A DNA stretch of 58,125 nt from Aphanocapsa sp. GSE-SYN-MK-11-07L (GCA_019359715.1 JAHHGS010000087.1:1-58125); one strand, 5' to 3'. Positions 26,949-39,078 are shown, counted from the first letter of the stretch. Notes: a model not told the origin generated them from the sequence alone. Made by a program: numbers and translations.

Positions 26949-27599
26949 CTACAGCACCAAGGATTGCACTAACAGCTTGGCTCTCTGAGTGATCCCCGCC
27001 CAGTTTTCAGTTTTAATCAAGTCTGGGGGAAATAGGTCGCTGGCAAGTCCAACCCCAATCGCACCCGCTTCCACAAAGGCGCGGGCATTGGCCAATGTGA
27101 CTCCTCCAGTTGGGATGAGAGGAATCCCTGCTAAAGGCGCTTGGAGGGCTTGTAGGTACTGGCACCCGCCCATCGACTGAATCGGGAAAACTTTAACGCT
27201 GCTGGCGCCCGCTTGCCAGGCCGCGATGATTTCGGTTGGCGATAGGCAACCTGGCACGACGGGGACTTGACGATCGCAGGCAAATTTGACCAAATCGAGC
27301 TGGAAATGAGGACTAAATAAAAAGCTAGCTCCAGCGGCGATCGCCTGCTGCATTTGGTCGCAGTCGAGCAAGGTACCGGCCCCAATTTGGCATTCTGGCA
27401 AGTCTTGGCGGAGTTGAGCAATTAATTCGGCTGGGCGATCGCTGGTCCAGGTGATTTCAATTAAGCGGATTCCACCAGCGGCGATCGCTTGGGCAATCTG
27501 CCGCCCCAAGTCTAGGTTTGGCGATCGGATGACGGCGATCGCTCGGTGCTGCCGCAGTAAATTTAACCAAGCTTGTCGATAGCTAAAATTTGCGCTCAC
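26949..27599 (-). CDS. eda: KDPG/KHG aldolase (2-dehydro-3-deoxy-phosphogluconate aldolase)
   Basis: This class I aldolase splits KDPG into pyruvate and glyceraldehyde-3-phosphate in the Entner-Doudoroff pathway. RAIAVIR near the N-terminus, RLIEITWTSD (catalytic Glu), GAGTLLDCDQ, SPHFQLD and the Schiff-base Lys in ASSVKVFP are present, followed by LIPTGGV. I prefer the GTG at 27599 (AAAGG upstream) to the TTG at 27623. Convergent with the DUF1997 gene, divergent from fabI. Confidence 0.93.
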   Translation of the reverse strand: MSANFSYRQAWLNLLRQHRAIAVIRSPNLDLGRQIAQAIAAGGIRLIEITWTSDRPAELIAQLRQDLPECQIGAGTLLDCDQMQQAIAAGASFLFSPHFQLDLVKFACDRQVPVVPGCLSPTEIIAAWQAGASSVKVFPIQSMGGCQYLQALQAPLAGIPLIPTGGVTLANARAFVEAGAIGVGLASDLFPPDLIKTENWAGITQRAKLLVQSLVL

Positions 27600-27730
27600 G
27601 CTACCTTTATCCTCAAGATTCAATCAACGGGGACAGTTCAGGCCATAAAATTATGCAAGTTGATCACTGGTTTATTCAATTCAACCGGACTCCCTGTGGT
27701 AAATCTTCTACCCTCTAGCTTGAGACAAAT

Positions 27731-28507
27731 ATGCTTGACCTGACTGGAAAAAATGCCCTTGTGACTGGGATTGCCAACAATCGCTCGATCGCCTGGGGCA
27801 TTGCTCAACAACTCCATCAAGCAGGGGCCAACCTGGGAGTAACGTTTTTGCCCGATGAGCGGGGTCGCTATGAACAAAAAGTGCGAGAACTTGTAGAACC
27901 TCTCGCCCCTAGCTTGTTTTTGCCCTGTGATGTGCAGCAGCCGGAGCAAGTTACGGCTACTTTTAATACAGTTCAAGAAAAATGGGGCAAGCTAGATGTT
28001 TTGATTCACTGCCTCGCTTTTGCCAGCAAAGAAGACCTTGGCGGCGATTTCAGCCGCGTCTCTGTGGATGGGTTTAACCTGGCTCTAGATGTGAGCGCCT
28101 ATTCTCTGGTTAGTCTCTGTGCTGCGGCTAAACCGTTAATGACAGACGGAGGCAGCGTTGTCACCCTCACCTACTTGGGCGGAGCGCGAGTTGTGCCGAA
28201 CTACAATGTGATGGGCATTGCCAAAGCGGCTCTAGAAATGAATGTCCGCTACTTAGCCGCAGAACTAGGCGCACAGAATGTGCGGGTGAATGGGATTTCA
28301 GCCGGGCCGATTCGCACCCTAGCTTCTTCTGCCGTCGGTGGCATTTTAGACATGATTCACCATGTTGAAGCAGTGGCTCCCCTCAAGCGCACCGTTACTC
28401 AGACGGAAGTCGGCAACGCAGCGGCGTTTCTGTGCAGCGACCTGGCCAGCGGGATCACGGGTCAAATTCTCTACGTTGATTCAGGCTATTCGATCATGGG
28501 CATGTAA
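27731..28507 (+). CDS. fabI: Enoyl-[acyl-carrier-protein] reductase (NADH) FabI
   Basis: FabI does the last reductive step of fatty-acid elongation. It is an SDR with GIANNRSIAWGIA as cofactor motif, the strand DVLIHCLAF, and the FabI-type active site YLGGARVVPNYNVMGIAKAALE in which Tyr and Lys are separated by six residues. GPIRTLASSAVGG, the substrate loop, follows. The 258-residue length is normal. Confidence 0.97.
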   Translation: MLDLTGKNALVTGIANNRSIAWGIAQQLHQAGANLGVTFLPDERGRYEQKVRELVEPLAPSLFLPCDVQQPEQVTATFNTVQEKWGKLDVLIHCLAFASKEDLGGDFSRVSVDGFNLALDVSAYSLVSLCAAAKPLMTDGGSVVTLTYLGGARVVPNYNVMGIAKAALEMNVRYLAAELGAQNVRVNGISAGPIRTLASSAVGGILDMIHHVEAVAPLKRTVTQTEVGNAAAFLCSDLASGITGQILYVDSGYSIMGM

Positions 28508-28553
28508 GGTTCATCTGAGGCAATTGAAGGTATGAAGCAGACTCTTTGGTTGA

Positions 28554-29369
28554 TCAAGGTTTAACCTTATCCTTCTTAGCGGATCTATTCTGAGCGTTAA
28601 CCCTGACCGTTGCATGATAGATGGCCCAGGATTTGGGGTCTTCTGCGAACCGGCAATACTGGTCAACGTCTGCCCGACTTGCTTCTCCTGTGGCAATGTA
28701 ATGCTCTGCCAGTTGGAGCGTAGACAGCTTCATCACATTGGCAATGCCTGAACCACCAGGCGCTAAATGGGCATCATTTTCGACATCAATTGGCTGCAAT
28801 CCACGGCTTTGCAGAATTGAAGGCAATTTGATGCCTAGGGCATAATCCATGCCTCGGTTAGCAAACATTTGCCCAATGGCTCGATTAACGCGATCGACAG
28901 CTTGGCAAGCTGCTGCTTCACCGGAGATCGCTCTAGCCGCAGAAAAATCAGGCTCTTCTAGCACCAGCCATCCACCCGGCTTCAGGAACTCTAACATTCG
29001 CGATAGCGCCACCTGAAAATCTGCCAGATGGATCAGCACATAGCGGGCGTGCACCAAGTCAAAGGCAGCTTCTGCCAGCGGCAGATCTCGGATATCAGCT
29101 TCTAGAATTTCTAGGTTGGGCAGGTCAATCTGGCTCAGAAAACGAGTGTTTAAATCAACGGCTACAACCTGACCGGCTGCACCGACCACCCCTGCCATCC
29201 ACTCAGCAATTGACCCTGCCCCCGCCCCAACTTCCAGACATCGCCAGTTTGTGGTGATGCCGATGGCTTGGATGCGCCTTCGGCTGGCGGGATCGCAGAC
29301 TTGTTCGATCGCTCGCAATCGCTCTAACTCCTTAAGGTGCTGTGAGTCCGTAAAAATATAGTCGGACAT
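28554..29369 (-). CDS. Class I SAM-dependent methyltransferase
   Basis: The SAM-binding core is clear: CLEVGAGAGSIAEWMA (motif I), VAVDLNTRF (acidic end of strand 2), LEILEADIRDLPLAEAAFDLVHARYVLIHL and FLKPGGWLVLEEPD. The C-terminal third is not typical of any one subfamily and probably defines the substrate, which is unknown. The ATG has AGAGG upstream. Convergent with fabI. Confidence 0.9.
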   Translation of the reverse strand: MSDYIFTDSQHLKELERLRAIEQVCDPASRRRIQAIGITTNWRCLEVGAGAGSIAEWMAGVVGAAGQVVAVDLNTRFLSQIDLPNLEILEADIRDLPLAEAAFDLVHARYVLIHLADFQVALSRMLEFLKPGGWLVLEEPDFSAARAISGEAAACQAVDRVNRAIGQMFANRGMDYALGIKLPSILQSRGLQPIDVENDAHLAPGGSGIANVMKLSTLQLAEHYIATGEASRADVDQYCRFAEDPKSWAIYHATVRVNAQNRSAKKDKVKP

Positions 29370-29533
29370 CGATCAACCTCTGCTTAGTTAGCGTTTAGTC
29401 AGCAACCGTCTATTAATCAAGAATTGAGCAGATTTCTTCCGCTGTAGTGAACAGAGCATGCCCATTTGTTTACAGCCCTGATTAACCGCGCCTTTGCCCA
29501 AAAGTTGGAATGTGCTGGTGGGCACACAAGCGT

Positions 29534-29845
29534 CTACCGTTGCTTAGCGCGATCGACGTAGGCTGTTGGTTCTAATACCCATACTGCATAGGCTTTTGGA
29601 GTCTTGGTAATCACAGCTTCATCTCCCTTGTCAATTAGCTTGGCCAGTAGATCTAGGGCTTTATCTCGGTCTTTGACAGCCTTAAAAAAACTATGAAATT
29701 TACCATCTACGACAACCGCAGGCAGGCGATCGAGCATATCAGGCACTCGGATGTGGCAGCTATGATACTGTCCAGGCTGCAAAAACAGCTTGCGACCAGA
29801 AGCAGAATTTTGATTGAAGATGGGGGAGTAAACGGAGGATTGCAT
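29534..29845 (-). CDS. Conserved cyanobacterial hypothetical protein, 103 aa
   Basis: The sequence RKLFLQPGQYHSCHIRVPD followed by DRLPAVVVDGKFHSFFKAVKDRDKALDLLAKL, DEAVITKTPKAYAVWVLEP resembles a small family I recall from many cyanobacteria, without a known function. No signal peptide or membrane segment. Two inverted repeats lie upstream. Confidence 0.75.
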   Translation of the reverse strand: MQSSVYSPIFNQNSASGRKLFLQPGQYHSCHIRVPDMLDRLPAVVVDGKFHSFFKAVKDRDKALDLLAKLIDKGDEAVITKTPKAYAVWVLEPTAYVDRAKQR

Positions 29846-29888
29846 CGGTTGACCTCATAATGACTGGGAGATATGTCTTGGCTAACCG

Positions 29889-29919
29889 CTAAGCCTCACG
29901 AATCTCTGTTTAGGCTTAG
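29889..29919. other. Inverted repeat (hairpin) upstream of the 103-aa protein gene
   Basis: CTAAGCCT (29889-29896) and AGGCTTAG (29912-29919) form a perfect 8-base-pair stem with a 15-base loop, 43 bases before the start codon. It may be a leader hairpin, or the 3' end of the upstream acyl-CoA dehydrogenase-like transcript. Confidence 0.45.
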
Positions 29920-29935
29920 TTTTCACCTTACTATT

Positions 29936-29953
29936 ACAATATGTAAATATTGT
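29936..29953. promoter_or_regulatory. Dyad symmetric site, possible operator
   Basis: ACAATAT (29936-29942), spacer GTAA, ATATTGT (29947-29953): an 18-base dyad of the size bound by small dimeric repressors, located 90 bases before the 103-aa protein gene. Its role is inferred. Confidence 0.4.
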
Positions 29954-29990
29954 CTTAATTTGTACCGTGTTTTTACGGATTTTTGCGCCA

Positions 29991-31097
29991 TTAAATCAAA
30001 ATTCTTGATGTTAGCCGCTTTAAGATCGCTGACATGATTTTTGGAGTTTCGCCGGAAACCGTGAACATGAGGGCTTCCCGGTAAATCCGCTGGGCAGGAT
30101 GATTCAGATCGTTGGCAGCTCCTCCCACAATGGTAACGGCAGCATGGGCAGATCGAACCGCCAAGTCAATGCTCCATGCCCGCAATTGTAATTGCTGCTT
30201 AAACAAGTCTGGATCTGAGACTGTTTGCTGCTGCGATCGCCAAATCTGCTGGCGACAGTCTTCAACTTCCTGGCTTAGCTTGCTCAGCGCCTCAGCAATG
30301 AAATCCAAAGGTTTCTGCTGAAGGTAATGGGCGATCGCATCCAGGCTAGCCCCAGCGCAACCCAAAGTTAACCAGGTCGATTTCAGCACATTTTGGCGAT
30401 CGTTGTGGTCAATCCAACCGGCTGGCTGGAGGTCAACCAGATCAGGATCGGCTACCAGCCAGCCCTCTAGCTGGGCCCTAACCGTTTGAGTCGAGGTCAT
30501 CGTGGCTAGGCGAAATGGTGGACTAATCCGAATCGTTCCCCCGGCTGCTTGTTGAGCATTGGCCAAGGGAATCCGCCCGAACACAGCCTGTCCCTCTGGC
30601 AAGACCGCCGCCGCGATCGCCGCTTCAAAGCAGCCTGCCCCAGTCAACCAGGGAATCTGGCCGGTCAGCTCGTAGCCATCTTTTACGGGCAGAGCCTGCA
30701 ATAAGGGTGAGCCGGGGCGGCGCAGATGGGAAAACCCCACTCCCCAAAATACTTCTCCCTGACTCAACCGAGGCAAGTAGGTTTTTTGAAGAGCTGCATT
30801 TTTACTTTTGAGCAACATGGCGATCGCGCTTTGGGCTTGAACTTGCAAAAAAGCCAGTGCCCCAGAGTGGCGAGTAATTTGTTCCTGTACCAGGCTAAAT
30901 GCTGTATTTGAGACAGCTAAACCATCCCACTGGGCGGGAACTCGCAGCCCAAAAACACCCAGTTGTGCTAACCCTGCCATAGCTGTAGCCAGAGCATAGG
31001 GATCAGCATCGAGGGAATTGGCTTGGGGGACGATCGTGGTTTTTAGCCAGGTCTGGATGCGATCCAACACAGCCTGTTCCTCGATCGCAATCAGCAT
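29991..31097 (-). CDS. Acyl-CoA dehydrogenase-like flavoprotein
   Basis: The 368-residue product has the acyl-CoA dehydrogenase fold order: N-terminal helical domain (LAQLGVFGLRVPAQWDGLAVSN), middle strands with WGVGFSHLRRPGSPLL and ELTGQIPWLTGAG, then a C-terminal helical bundle ending IYREALMFTVSGETPKIM. The usual EGT active-site pattern near the C-terminus reads TVSGET. Such divergent members include flavin monooxygenases, so dehydrogenase activity on acyl-CoA is not certain. It follows dnaJ on the same strand by 75 bases. Confidence 0.82.
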   Translation of the reverse strand: MLIAIEEQAVLDRIQTWLKTTIVPQANSLDADPYALATAMAGLAQLGVFGLRVPAQWDGLAVSNTAFSLVQEQITRHSGALAFLQVQAQSAIAMLLKSKNAALQKTYLPRLSQGEVFWGVGFSHLRRPGSPLLQALPVKDGYELTGQIPWLTGAGCFEAAIAAAVLPEGQAVFGRIPLANAQQAAGGTIRISPPFRLATMTSTQTVRAQLEGWLVADPDLVDLQPAGWIDHNDRQNVLKSTWLTLGCAGASLDAIAHYLQQKPLDFIAEALSKLSQEVEDCRQQIWRSQQQTVSDPDLFKQQLQLRAWSIDLAVRSAHAAVTIVGGAANDLNHPAQRIYREALMFTVSGETPKIMSAILKRLTSRILI

Positions 31098-31172
31098 TGG
31101 ATTATCCTAGATTTTTGTAATCAGAGCGGTCTTAGCTTGGGTCAGATTGCTCAAAGATATAGCTTGTGGGCG

Positions 31173-32198
31173 CTAGATCGGTAGGTCGGCGCGGGGATTA
31201 AAGGATTCGACCTGACGCAGCTTATCGTAGAGTTCTCGCTCTGAGCCACTGGGGTCTCTGGGCACTTCGATCCGAATTTCGACCAACTGATCACCTCGCC
31301 CATTTTCGGTGGGGTAGCCTTTGCCCGCTAGCCGCAAGCGTTGCCCAGACCGCACTCCTTTTGGAATTGTCATTTTTACCCAGCCATCTAGCGTCGGGGC
31401 TTCAATTTGCCCCCCCAACACCGCCTCACTGGGTGTAATGGGCAACTGACAGGCAATATCAGCCCCTTCAATCTTAAAAAAGGCGTGGGTCGAAACTTCA
31501 ATTTTGAGGTACAAATCACCGCCGCCAGACCCCTGCCCCTTGAGGCGAATCCGCTGCCCTGTCACCATACCGGGGGGCATATTTACCTCTAGCGATCGCC
31601 CATCTTCTAGCCGGATCCGCTCTCGCCCACCTGTATAGGCTTTTTCCAGCGGCACCGACAGCCGAGCTTCCGCATCCCGGCGAGAGGCAGAGCGAGCTGT
31701 GTAAGCGGTTTTAGTCACCCCTGGGCGAAAAGGATCGGTTTCGTAGCGGCTGGTGCGAGGAGCTGTAGCGCGGGCAGTTTGATTTGGGGCTGAACCTGAA
31801 CTAGTTTGTTTGGCGGCCCGCTTGCCTAAAAGCTGATCGAGAAAATCCTGAAAGTCGGCATACTCGCCAAAATCGACATCCTCCTCCAAAACAGTGCCAT
31901 TACTGGTGCGACTGTTCCAGTTGCTGACCCCGCTCGGACGACGACTGGGGCGACTGCCTTGAAACCCGTTTTGATTCCAAAATTGACCAAATTGGTCATA
32001 CTGCCCCCGCTTGACCTCGTCTGAGAGGATTTCGTAGGCTTCACCAATGTCTTTAAACCGTTCTTCAGCCGCTTTGTCGCCGGGGTTTAAATCGGGGTGG
32101 TACTTGCGGGCCAAGCGACGAAAAGACTTTTTAATCTCATCGCTAGAGGCATCTCTGGGTACATCTAAAATGTCGTAGTAGTTCCGAAAATTCTGCAT
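31173..32198 (-). CDS. dnaJ: DnaJ-type co-chaperone without zinc finger (CbpA-like)
   Basis: The J domain (residues 5-70, [20 protein letters not shown] with the HPD motif in [10 protein letters not shown]) is followed by a Ser/Thr/Arg-rich linker and the two beta-barrel client-binding domains ending [15 protein letters not shown]. There are no CxxCxGxG zinc repeats, so it is a type II DnaJ. It lies 56 bases behind a dnaK3-type gene and is expected to be its J-partner. Confidence 0.92.
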   Translation of the reverse strand: MQNFRNYYDILDVPRDASSDEIKKSFRRLARKYHPDLNPGDKAAEERFKDIGEAYEILSDEVKRGQYDQFGQFWNQNGFQGSRPSRRPSGVSNWNSRTSNGTVLEEDVDFGEYADFQDFLDQLLGKRAAKQTSSGSAPNQTARATAPRTSRYETDPFRPGVTKTAYTARSASRRDAEARLSVPLEKAYTGGRERIRLEDGRSLEVNMPPGMVTGQRIRLKGQGSGGGDLYLKIEVSTHAFFKIEGADIACQLPITPSEAVLGGQIEAPTLDGWVKMTIPKGVRSGQRLRLAGKGYPTENGRGDQLVEIRIEVPRDPSGSERELYDKLRQVESFNPRADLPI

Positions 32199-32254
32199 GG
32201 AACCTAAATCAGGCAGTTAATAATTGAAAAATCAGTACCGAGTGATCATACACC

Positions 32255-34267
32255 CTACCAGTTATCATCATCGTCCCAGGAGTCCCAGACAGCGGGTTCA
32301 CTGCGGCTGGGGCTGCTAGAACTGCTGGAGCGACGGCGCTTTTCGGTGGGGGAAGCGGGAGAAACTCGATCTTTAACGGCGTCAATCCCTTTCGAAACGG
32401 CCTGGGAAATGTTTGGCATCCGAAAGGCGTCTTCATCGTCTTCGTAGTCTTGATCCGCCTGATACATTTCTCGACCCAGGTCGTAGAGGGCTTCTTGGAG
32501 AGCAGCGTACTTGAGGTCAATCTGGCGATCGTCGTCTTGGGCAACGCTATCGCGCAATTCGCGAATTAGGGTTTCAATTTGGCGACGCAGGCTGCTGGCA
32601 AACTGAAAGCCAAAGATTTGGGAGGCTTCCCGCAGTTGCCGTTCGGATTGATTGATTAAATCTTGGGTTCGGTTGCGCTTGTCAATTTTTTCGCGGCGGA
32701 GGCGATCGCTGTCGCCATACTCTTCTGCCTCGTGCAAGATCCGCTCAATCTCTGACTCTGAGAGCGTTGAGGCCCCTTGAATCGTAATGCTCTGCTCCCG
32801 ACCCGTATAGCGATCAAGAGCCGTCACTTGCAAAATCCCATTCGCATCAATGTCAAACGAAACCTGAATTTGGGGGGTGCCTCTAGGGGCGGGTGGAATC
32901 CCGGTCAGCTTAAACCGCCCCAGCGATTTATTATGCTCAGCCATCTCCCGCTCGCCTTGGAGAATATGAATTTCAACCTGGCTTTGATTGTTTTCAGCCG
33001 TTGAAAAAATATCAGATCGCCGCACCGGAATTGTTGTGTTGCGGGGAATCAGTTTTTTCATCACCCCACCGATCGTTTCTAGTCCGACCGACAGCGGGGT
33101 AACGTCTAGCAGCAGCACATCTTTCATTTCGCCCGCCAGAATCCCGGCCTGAATCGCTGCTCCCACAGCCACTACTTCATCTGGGTTGACATTTTGGCTT
33201 GGCTCTAGCCCCGTCAATTCCCGCACCAGCGCTTGCACGAGTGGAATCCGAGTCGAGCCACCCACCAGCACCACGGCATCAAGTTGACTCGGCTTGAGTT
33301 TGGCATCGCGGATCGCCTGCTGCAACGGTTTGCGGAGGCGTTCAATCAGCCCCGCACAAAGTCGTTCAAATTCGGCCCGACTCAGTTCTACGTCCAAATG
33401 CTTAGGGCCTTCAGCATTTGCCGCAATAAAAGGCAGGCTAATGTTAGTAACGTCCAGCCCCGAAAGCTCAATTTTGGCTCTTTCCGCCGCTTCGGTTAGG
33501 CGTTGCAGGGACTGGCGCTCGCGGCGCAGGTCAACTTCTTCTTGCTCTAAAAACTGCTCAGCTAACCAATCCACAATTAGCTTGTCAAAGTCGTTGCCCC
33601 CCAGTTGGGTATCACCGCTGGTCGAGCGGACTTCAAACACGCCATCCCCAACGTCTAAAACCGAGACATCAAACGTACCGCCGCCGAGGTCAAACACCAG
33701 CACGGTTTGCTCTTCTTTGCGATCAAGCCCATAGGCCAGAGAAGCCGCTGTCGGTTCGTTTAAAATCCGCTTCACTTCTAAGCCAGCAATTCGCCCCGCA
33801 TCGCGGGTGGCCTGTCGCTGCGAGTCATTGAAGTAGGCGGGGACGGTAATTACCGCTCCGGTGACGGGTTTGCCTAAATAGCGACTGGCTTCATCGGCCA
33901 GCTTGCGCAGCACCATTGCCGAAATTTCTTCTGGAACAAATTCTTTTTCCAGGCGGGGGCATTTGACCTTAATGCTGCCATTATCATCTCGCCGGATCGT
34001 GTAGGGCACTCGCTTCGAGTCTGAGCTGAGTTCGCTATATTTACGCCCAATAAACCGCTTGACGGCATAAAAGGTATTTTGAGGATTCATGACGGCTTGG
34101 CGACGAGCGAGTTGACCGACTAGGCGCTGTCCTTCCTTGTCAAAAGCCACCACAGAGGGAGTGGTTCGAGAACCTTCAGCATTGGCAATGACAACCGGCT
34201 TACCGCCCTCCATGACCGCTACCACTGAATTGGTTGTCCCTAGGTCAATGCCGACGATTTTGCCCAT
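32255..34267 (-). CDS. dnaK: Hsp70 chaperone DnaK, DnaK3-like type
   Basis: All Hsp70 motifs are present: [52 protein letters not shown] and [13 protein letters not shown] in the ATPase domain, [14 protein letters not shown] at the linker, and the substrate domain. The C-terminus is not the EEVD-like acidic tail of common DnaK but Ser/Arg-rich, ending DSWDDDDNW. That tail and the adjacent dnaJ resemble the cyanobacterial dnaK3-dnaJ arrangement, whose DnaK3 is reported to associate with thylakoid membranes. No CIRCE element is seen upstream. Confidence 0.95.
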   Translation of the reverse strand: MGKIVGIDLGTTNSVVAVMEGGKPVVIANAEGSRTTPSVVAFDKEGQRLVGQLARRQAVMNPQNTFYAVKRFIGRKYSELSSDSKRVPYTIRRDDNGSIKVKCPRLEKEFVPEEISAMVLRKLADEASRYLGKPVTGAVITVPAYFNDSQRQATRDAGRIAGLEVKRILNEPTAASLAYGLDRKEEQTVLVFDLGGGTFDVSVLDVGDGVFEVRSTSGDTQLGGNDFDKLIVDWLAEQFLEQEEVDLRRERQSLQRLTEAAERAKIELSGLDVTNISLPFIAANAEGPKHLDVELSRAEFERLCAGLIERLRKPLQQAIRDAKLKPSQLDAVVLVGGSTRIPLVQALVRELTGLEPSQNVNPDEVVAVGAAIQAGILAGEMKDVLLLDVTPLSVGLETIGGVMKKLIPRNTTIPVRRSDIFSTAENNQSQVEIHILQGEREMAEHNKSLGRFKLTGIPPAPRGTPQIQVSFDIDANGILQVTALDRYTGREQSITIQGASTLSESEIERILHEAEEYGDSDRLRREKIDKRNRTQDLINQSERQLREASQIFGFQFASSLRRQIETLIRELRDSVAQDDDRQIDLKYAALQEALYDLGREMYQADQDYEDDEDAFRMPNISQAVSKGIDAVKDRVSPASPTEKRRRSSSSSSPSRSEPAVWDSWDDDDNW

Positions 34268-34398
34268 CTAGTTTGCTGCTCCTCTCGTGTGCTCAAAATG
34301 TAGTTATCGTAATTGACTCGCATTCATTCTATCCTGTTGCCCCGACTTGAGGCTCGGCAGGGGCATTGAGTGTCTTAGAAGGGTCTGCCAAGCAGCCC

Positions 34399-34863
34399 TC
34401 ACGTGATCTGATTTAGCCAGTTTTCTAAGTCTGTCTTGGTCTGGAAATCCAGCAGAACTTCTGCCAATCTCTCTAATTGAGGCAGGGAGAGTTGGCCAAT
34501 CTGCGATCGCTCTGGTAAAGGGCCAAATCGCCGCTCAAGCTGCCGCAGAATTAGCGATCGGGTTGCCTGCTGTGAACCTTCTTCCCGTCCTTCCTCTCGT
34601 CCCTGCTCTCGTCCTTCCTCTAATGCTTCCTGATAAACACGGGTTTGCTTTAATTCAGCGCTCAAATCACTCATCCCTAGCATGGCGGCAATCTCCTGAC
34701 GACTGTAGTTCGGAAACTTATAAACCAAGATTGTTTCAACTAGCTCCATTATCACCTCAGCCCTAATGCGAAGCGTTGATGGACGTAGACGAGCCTGCTC
34801 TAGTAGCCGTTTGGCTTGACCAGTTGCCTGTTGAGGAGTCTGCGTAAAATGGCGAATCTGTTT
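34399..34863 (-). pseudogene. Rpn family nuclease/transposase, C-terminal remnant
   Basis: From the minus strand the frame reads QTPQQATGQAKRLLEQAR, then ELVETILVYKFPNYSRQEIAAML, then charged GREEGREEG repeats and a C-terminal DUF4351-like piece (SLILRQLERRFGPLPE). This is the C-terminal half of a Rpn/PD-(D/E)XK recombination-promoting protein; intact members are about twice as long. The frame is closed by a TGA at 34866 and the nuclease domain is missing. An ATG at 34755 could still give a 118-residue fragment. Confidence 0.75.
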
Positions 34864-34978
34864 TCACTAGCAGTACGCAGATTGAGGCAGGCTAGTTTTA
34901 CGCCAGCTTGAAAATCATTAGCCGACTGACTTTATTTTTATTGCTGGAGAAATAAGCTCCTGTAACACTTTGTAAAGG

Positions 34979-34984
34979 TATAAT
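34979..34984 (+). promoter_or_regulatory. -10 element of the pds-crtB promoter
   Basis: A perfect TATAAT lies 65 bases before the pds ATG in an AT-rich region. The expected -35 position does not match TTGACA, so expression may rely on an activator or on an alternative group 2 sigma factor. Confidence 0.5.
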
Positions 34985-35040
34985 TGGGTACATGATTTGC
35001 CTGAATTTTAGGCAAATTAAAACCTCTAGACGTAAATTGA

Positions 35041-37411
<2,371 letters not shown>

Positions 37412-37475
37412 TGCCGTCGCCTCCGGGCGCCTTGGACAATTGCAAAGCGTCCAGGATCATTTAGCCAAGAGGCGT

Positions 37476-38216
37476 TTAAGCTCCAACTGCGATCTCTTCA
37501 AGCCCAAATGGGCGCAGTTTGAGTTCGCGGTAAAATTCGTCTTGGTGAAGTTCTACTTTGGACTGAGAACAGAGAAACAGTAGGGCCCAAAATATTCCTA
37601 CCCGATCGTTTTTGAACTCCAGCAATCGCTCTAGATCTAGCCAGCCTTCCTGCGGAGAAATTTGCGGCCAGTACAGGCTGAGAAATTCTTCAATCTCAGC
37701 CGCAATTTCCACCAAATTTTCTTGGTGAGCCAGTTGAGTGATTGACTTAATCGCGGCAGTTCTACTTTGGCGCTGGACGGTGCGCGATCGCTGCCGGTGG
37801 GCAGGGTTTTCCACCGTCGCCGCAATTTTCTCCAAGTGGCTAATCAACTCTTTGAGGGTGACGCGACGCCGTTGCAGCGGGGGAGCAGCAGACCGCCGCT
37901 GCAGCAGGCGCTCCAAATTTGCCGGTAGCGCCCTGCGCTCGGCCAAATCAACCGGGAAGTCGTCTAGACTGTCAAAGTCTTGATCGGGTTCAGCCACTTC
38001 TAGCCCCAACAGGCTATCGGATTTGAGCAGCACCAGCATGGAAGCATAGAGAAAAACCTGCCCCGAATGGGACAAATCTTGTTGGTTTTTTTGAGCCAAT
38101 TCACTCAAACAGCGGTCAAAGACATCGACAACTTGGACATCCCAAGGATCAATTTCTCCTCGCTCTGCCATCTCAGAGAGGAGGGCGATCGCAGTCTGGG
38201 CAAAAGAAGCATCCAT
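37476..38216 (-). CDS. scpA: Segregation and condensation protein A (ScpA)
   Basis: ScpA is the kleisin that links the SMC heads during chromosome condensation. The N-terminal helices (TAIALLSEMAERGEIDPWDVQVVDVFDRCL), the central LKSDSLLG and VTLKELISHLEKI and the C-terminal winged helix FWALLFLCSQSKVELHQDEFYRELKL fit the family. I use the ATG at 38216; a GTG two codons upstream is equally open. It lies convergent with crtB. No scpB is in the window. Confidence 0.9.
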   Translation of the reverse strand: MDASFAQTAIALLSEMAERGEIDPWDVQVVDVFDRCLSELAQKNQQDLSHSGQVFLYASMLVLLKSDSLLGLEVAEPDQDFDSLDDFPVDLAERRALPANLERLLQRRSAAPPLQRRRVTLKELISHLEKIAATVENPAHRQRSRTVQRQSRTAAIKSITQLAHQENLVEIAAEIEEFLSLYWPQISPQEGWLDLERLLEFKNDRVGIFWALLFLCSQSKVELHQDEFYRELKLRPFGLEEIAVGA

Positions 38217-38267
38217 GAGCACCCGCAGTTGAGAGCGTTTATTGTCAATATTCGGTCAATCAGAGAG

Positions 38268-38594
38268 TTATTCAATTGAGGCACTGGGCAACAGTCGTTG
38301 TTGTTCTAATTCTGCCTTAAAGCGTTCGATGTCTTCTTGGAGAGACTCAATTTGGGCCTCTTTTTCTTCCACTTCCGGCTGCGCATACAACATGCGTTGC
38401 ACCTTGATCCAGACACTAAACACCCAAGCCAGAACTGCCCCGATCCCCATGGCGACAATTAGCTCAATGCAAAGGGGGGCGGAAATGTTTGCCCCTTCAA
38501 ACACTTTAATGCTGACTATCTCAGTGTTCTGAATCCCGAATAGCACCAGCGCTAGGGAAATCACAAAGATCATTACAAAATTAAGTTGTCGCAT
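38268..38594 (-). CDS. LapA-like (DUF1049) membrane protein
   Basis: The 108-residue product has two membrane segments, FVMIFVISLALVLFGIQNTE and IELIVAMGIGAVLAWVFSVW, then a coiled coil (EEKEAQIESLQEDIERFKAELEQQ). This is the LapA/YciS arrangement; in E. coli LapA takes part in lipopolysaccharide assembly with LapB, but in cyanobacteria the role is unknown. It lies 45 bases upstream of scpA on the same strand. Confidence 0.82.
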   Translation of the reverse strand: MRQLNFVMIFVISLALVLFGIQNTEIVSIKVFEGANISAPLCIELIVAMGIGAVLAWVFSVWIKVQRMLYAQPEVEEKEAQIESLQEDIERFKAELEQQRLLPSASIE

Positions 38595-38796
38595 CAGTTA
38601 TCTCCACAGTCTTACCGATACTTTTACGCCAGAGTTTGAACGGCGAGGATGAACTCAATCAACTCCATCCTACTTAACCCCAAAGCTTACAGCGGTTTTT
38701 CTTAAGCTTCAACTGTTACAGAAAATCTTTATGACGTGAGCAAAGGGTCAGTTTGGGTAAAGCTTCTCACCCCAGTTATCTTAAACGACTCAAACT

Positions 38797-39078
38797 TTAA
38801 GGGCCGGCAAAAATAGCATCTTCAATGTCTTGGCGGCTGAGAGAATATTTAAAAGAGCGCTGAATCTTGCTATTGGCTGGTTCAGCCAATTGATAGCGAA
38901 CCGTTAAATCCTCAATATCTAGGCAAATTTCAGCTTGCCAAGTTGGACGCTCGACCCGCCACAGATGTAGGTCAGAGCTATCCCGCTCACAGCCGTGATT
39001 TTGCAACCACTGTTCAATGTCTGGTAACGGATGATTGTAGAGCGGAGTTTCTGGTGAGGGGAGAGAGGCGTGACTCAT
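38797..39078 (-). CDS. DUF3143 family protein
   Basis: The small protein starts MSHASLPSPETPLYNHPLPDIEQWL and continues with LHLWRVERPTWQAEICLDIEDLTVRY, as in the DUF3143 family found only in cyanobacteria and relatives. The gene overlaps the 3' end of the DnaJ-domain gene by 65 bases, so the two are translationally coupled. No function is known; it may act with the J-domain protein. Confidence 0.85.
   Translation of the reverse strand: MSHASLPSPETPLYNHPLPDIEQWLQNHGCERDSSDLHLWRVERPTWQAEICLDIEDLTVRYQLAEPANSKIQRSFKYSLSRQDIEDAIFAGP

Noticed and set aside
34268-34398. A CIRCE-type operator before dnaK or grpE
   Set aside because: No TTAGCACTC-N9-GAGTGCTAA-like sequence is present at either locus.
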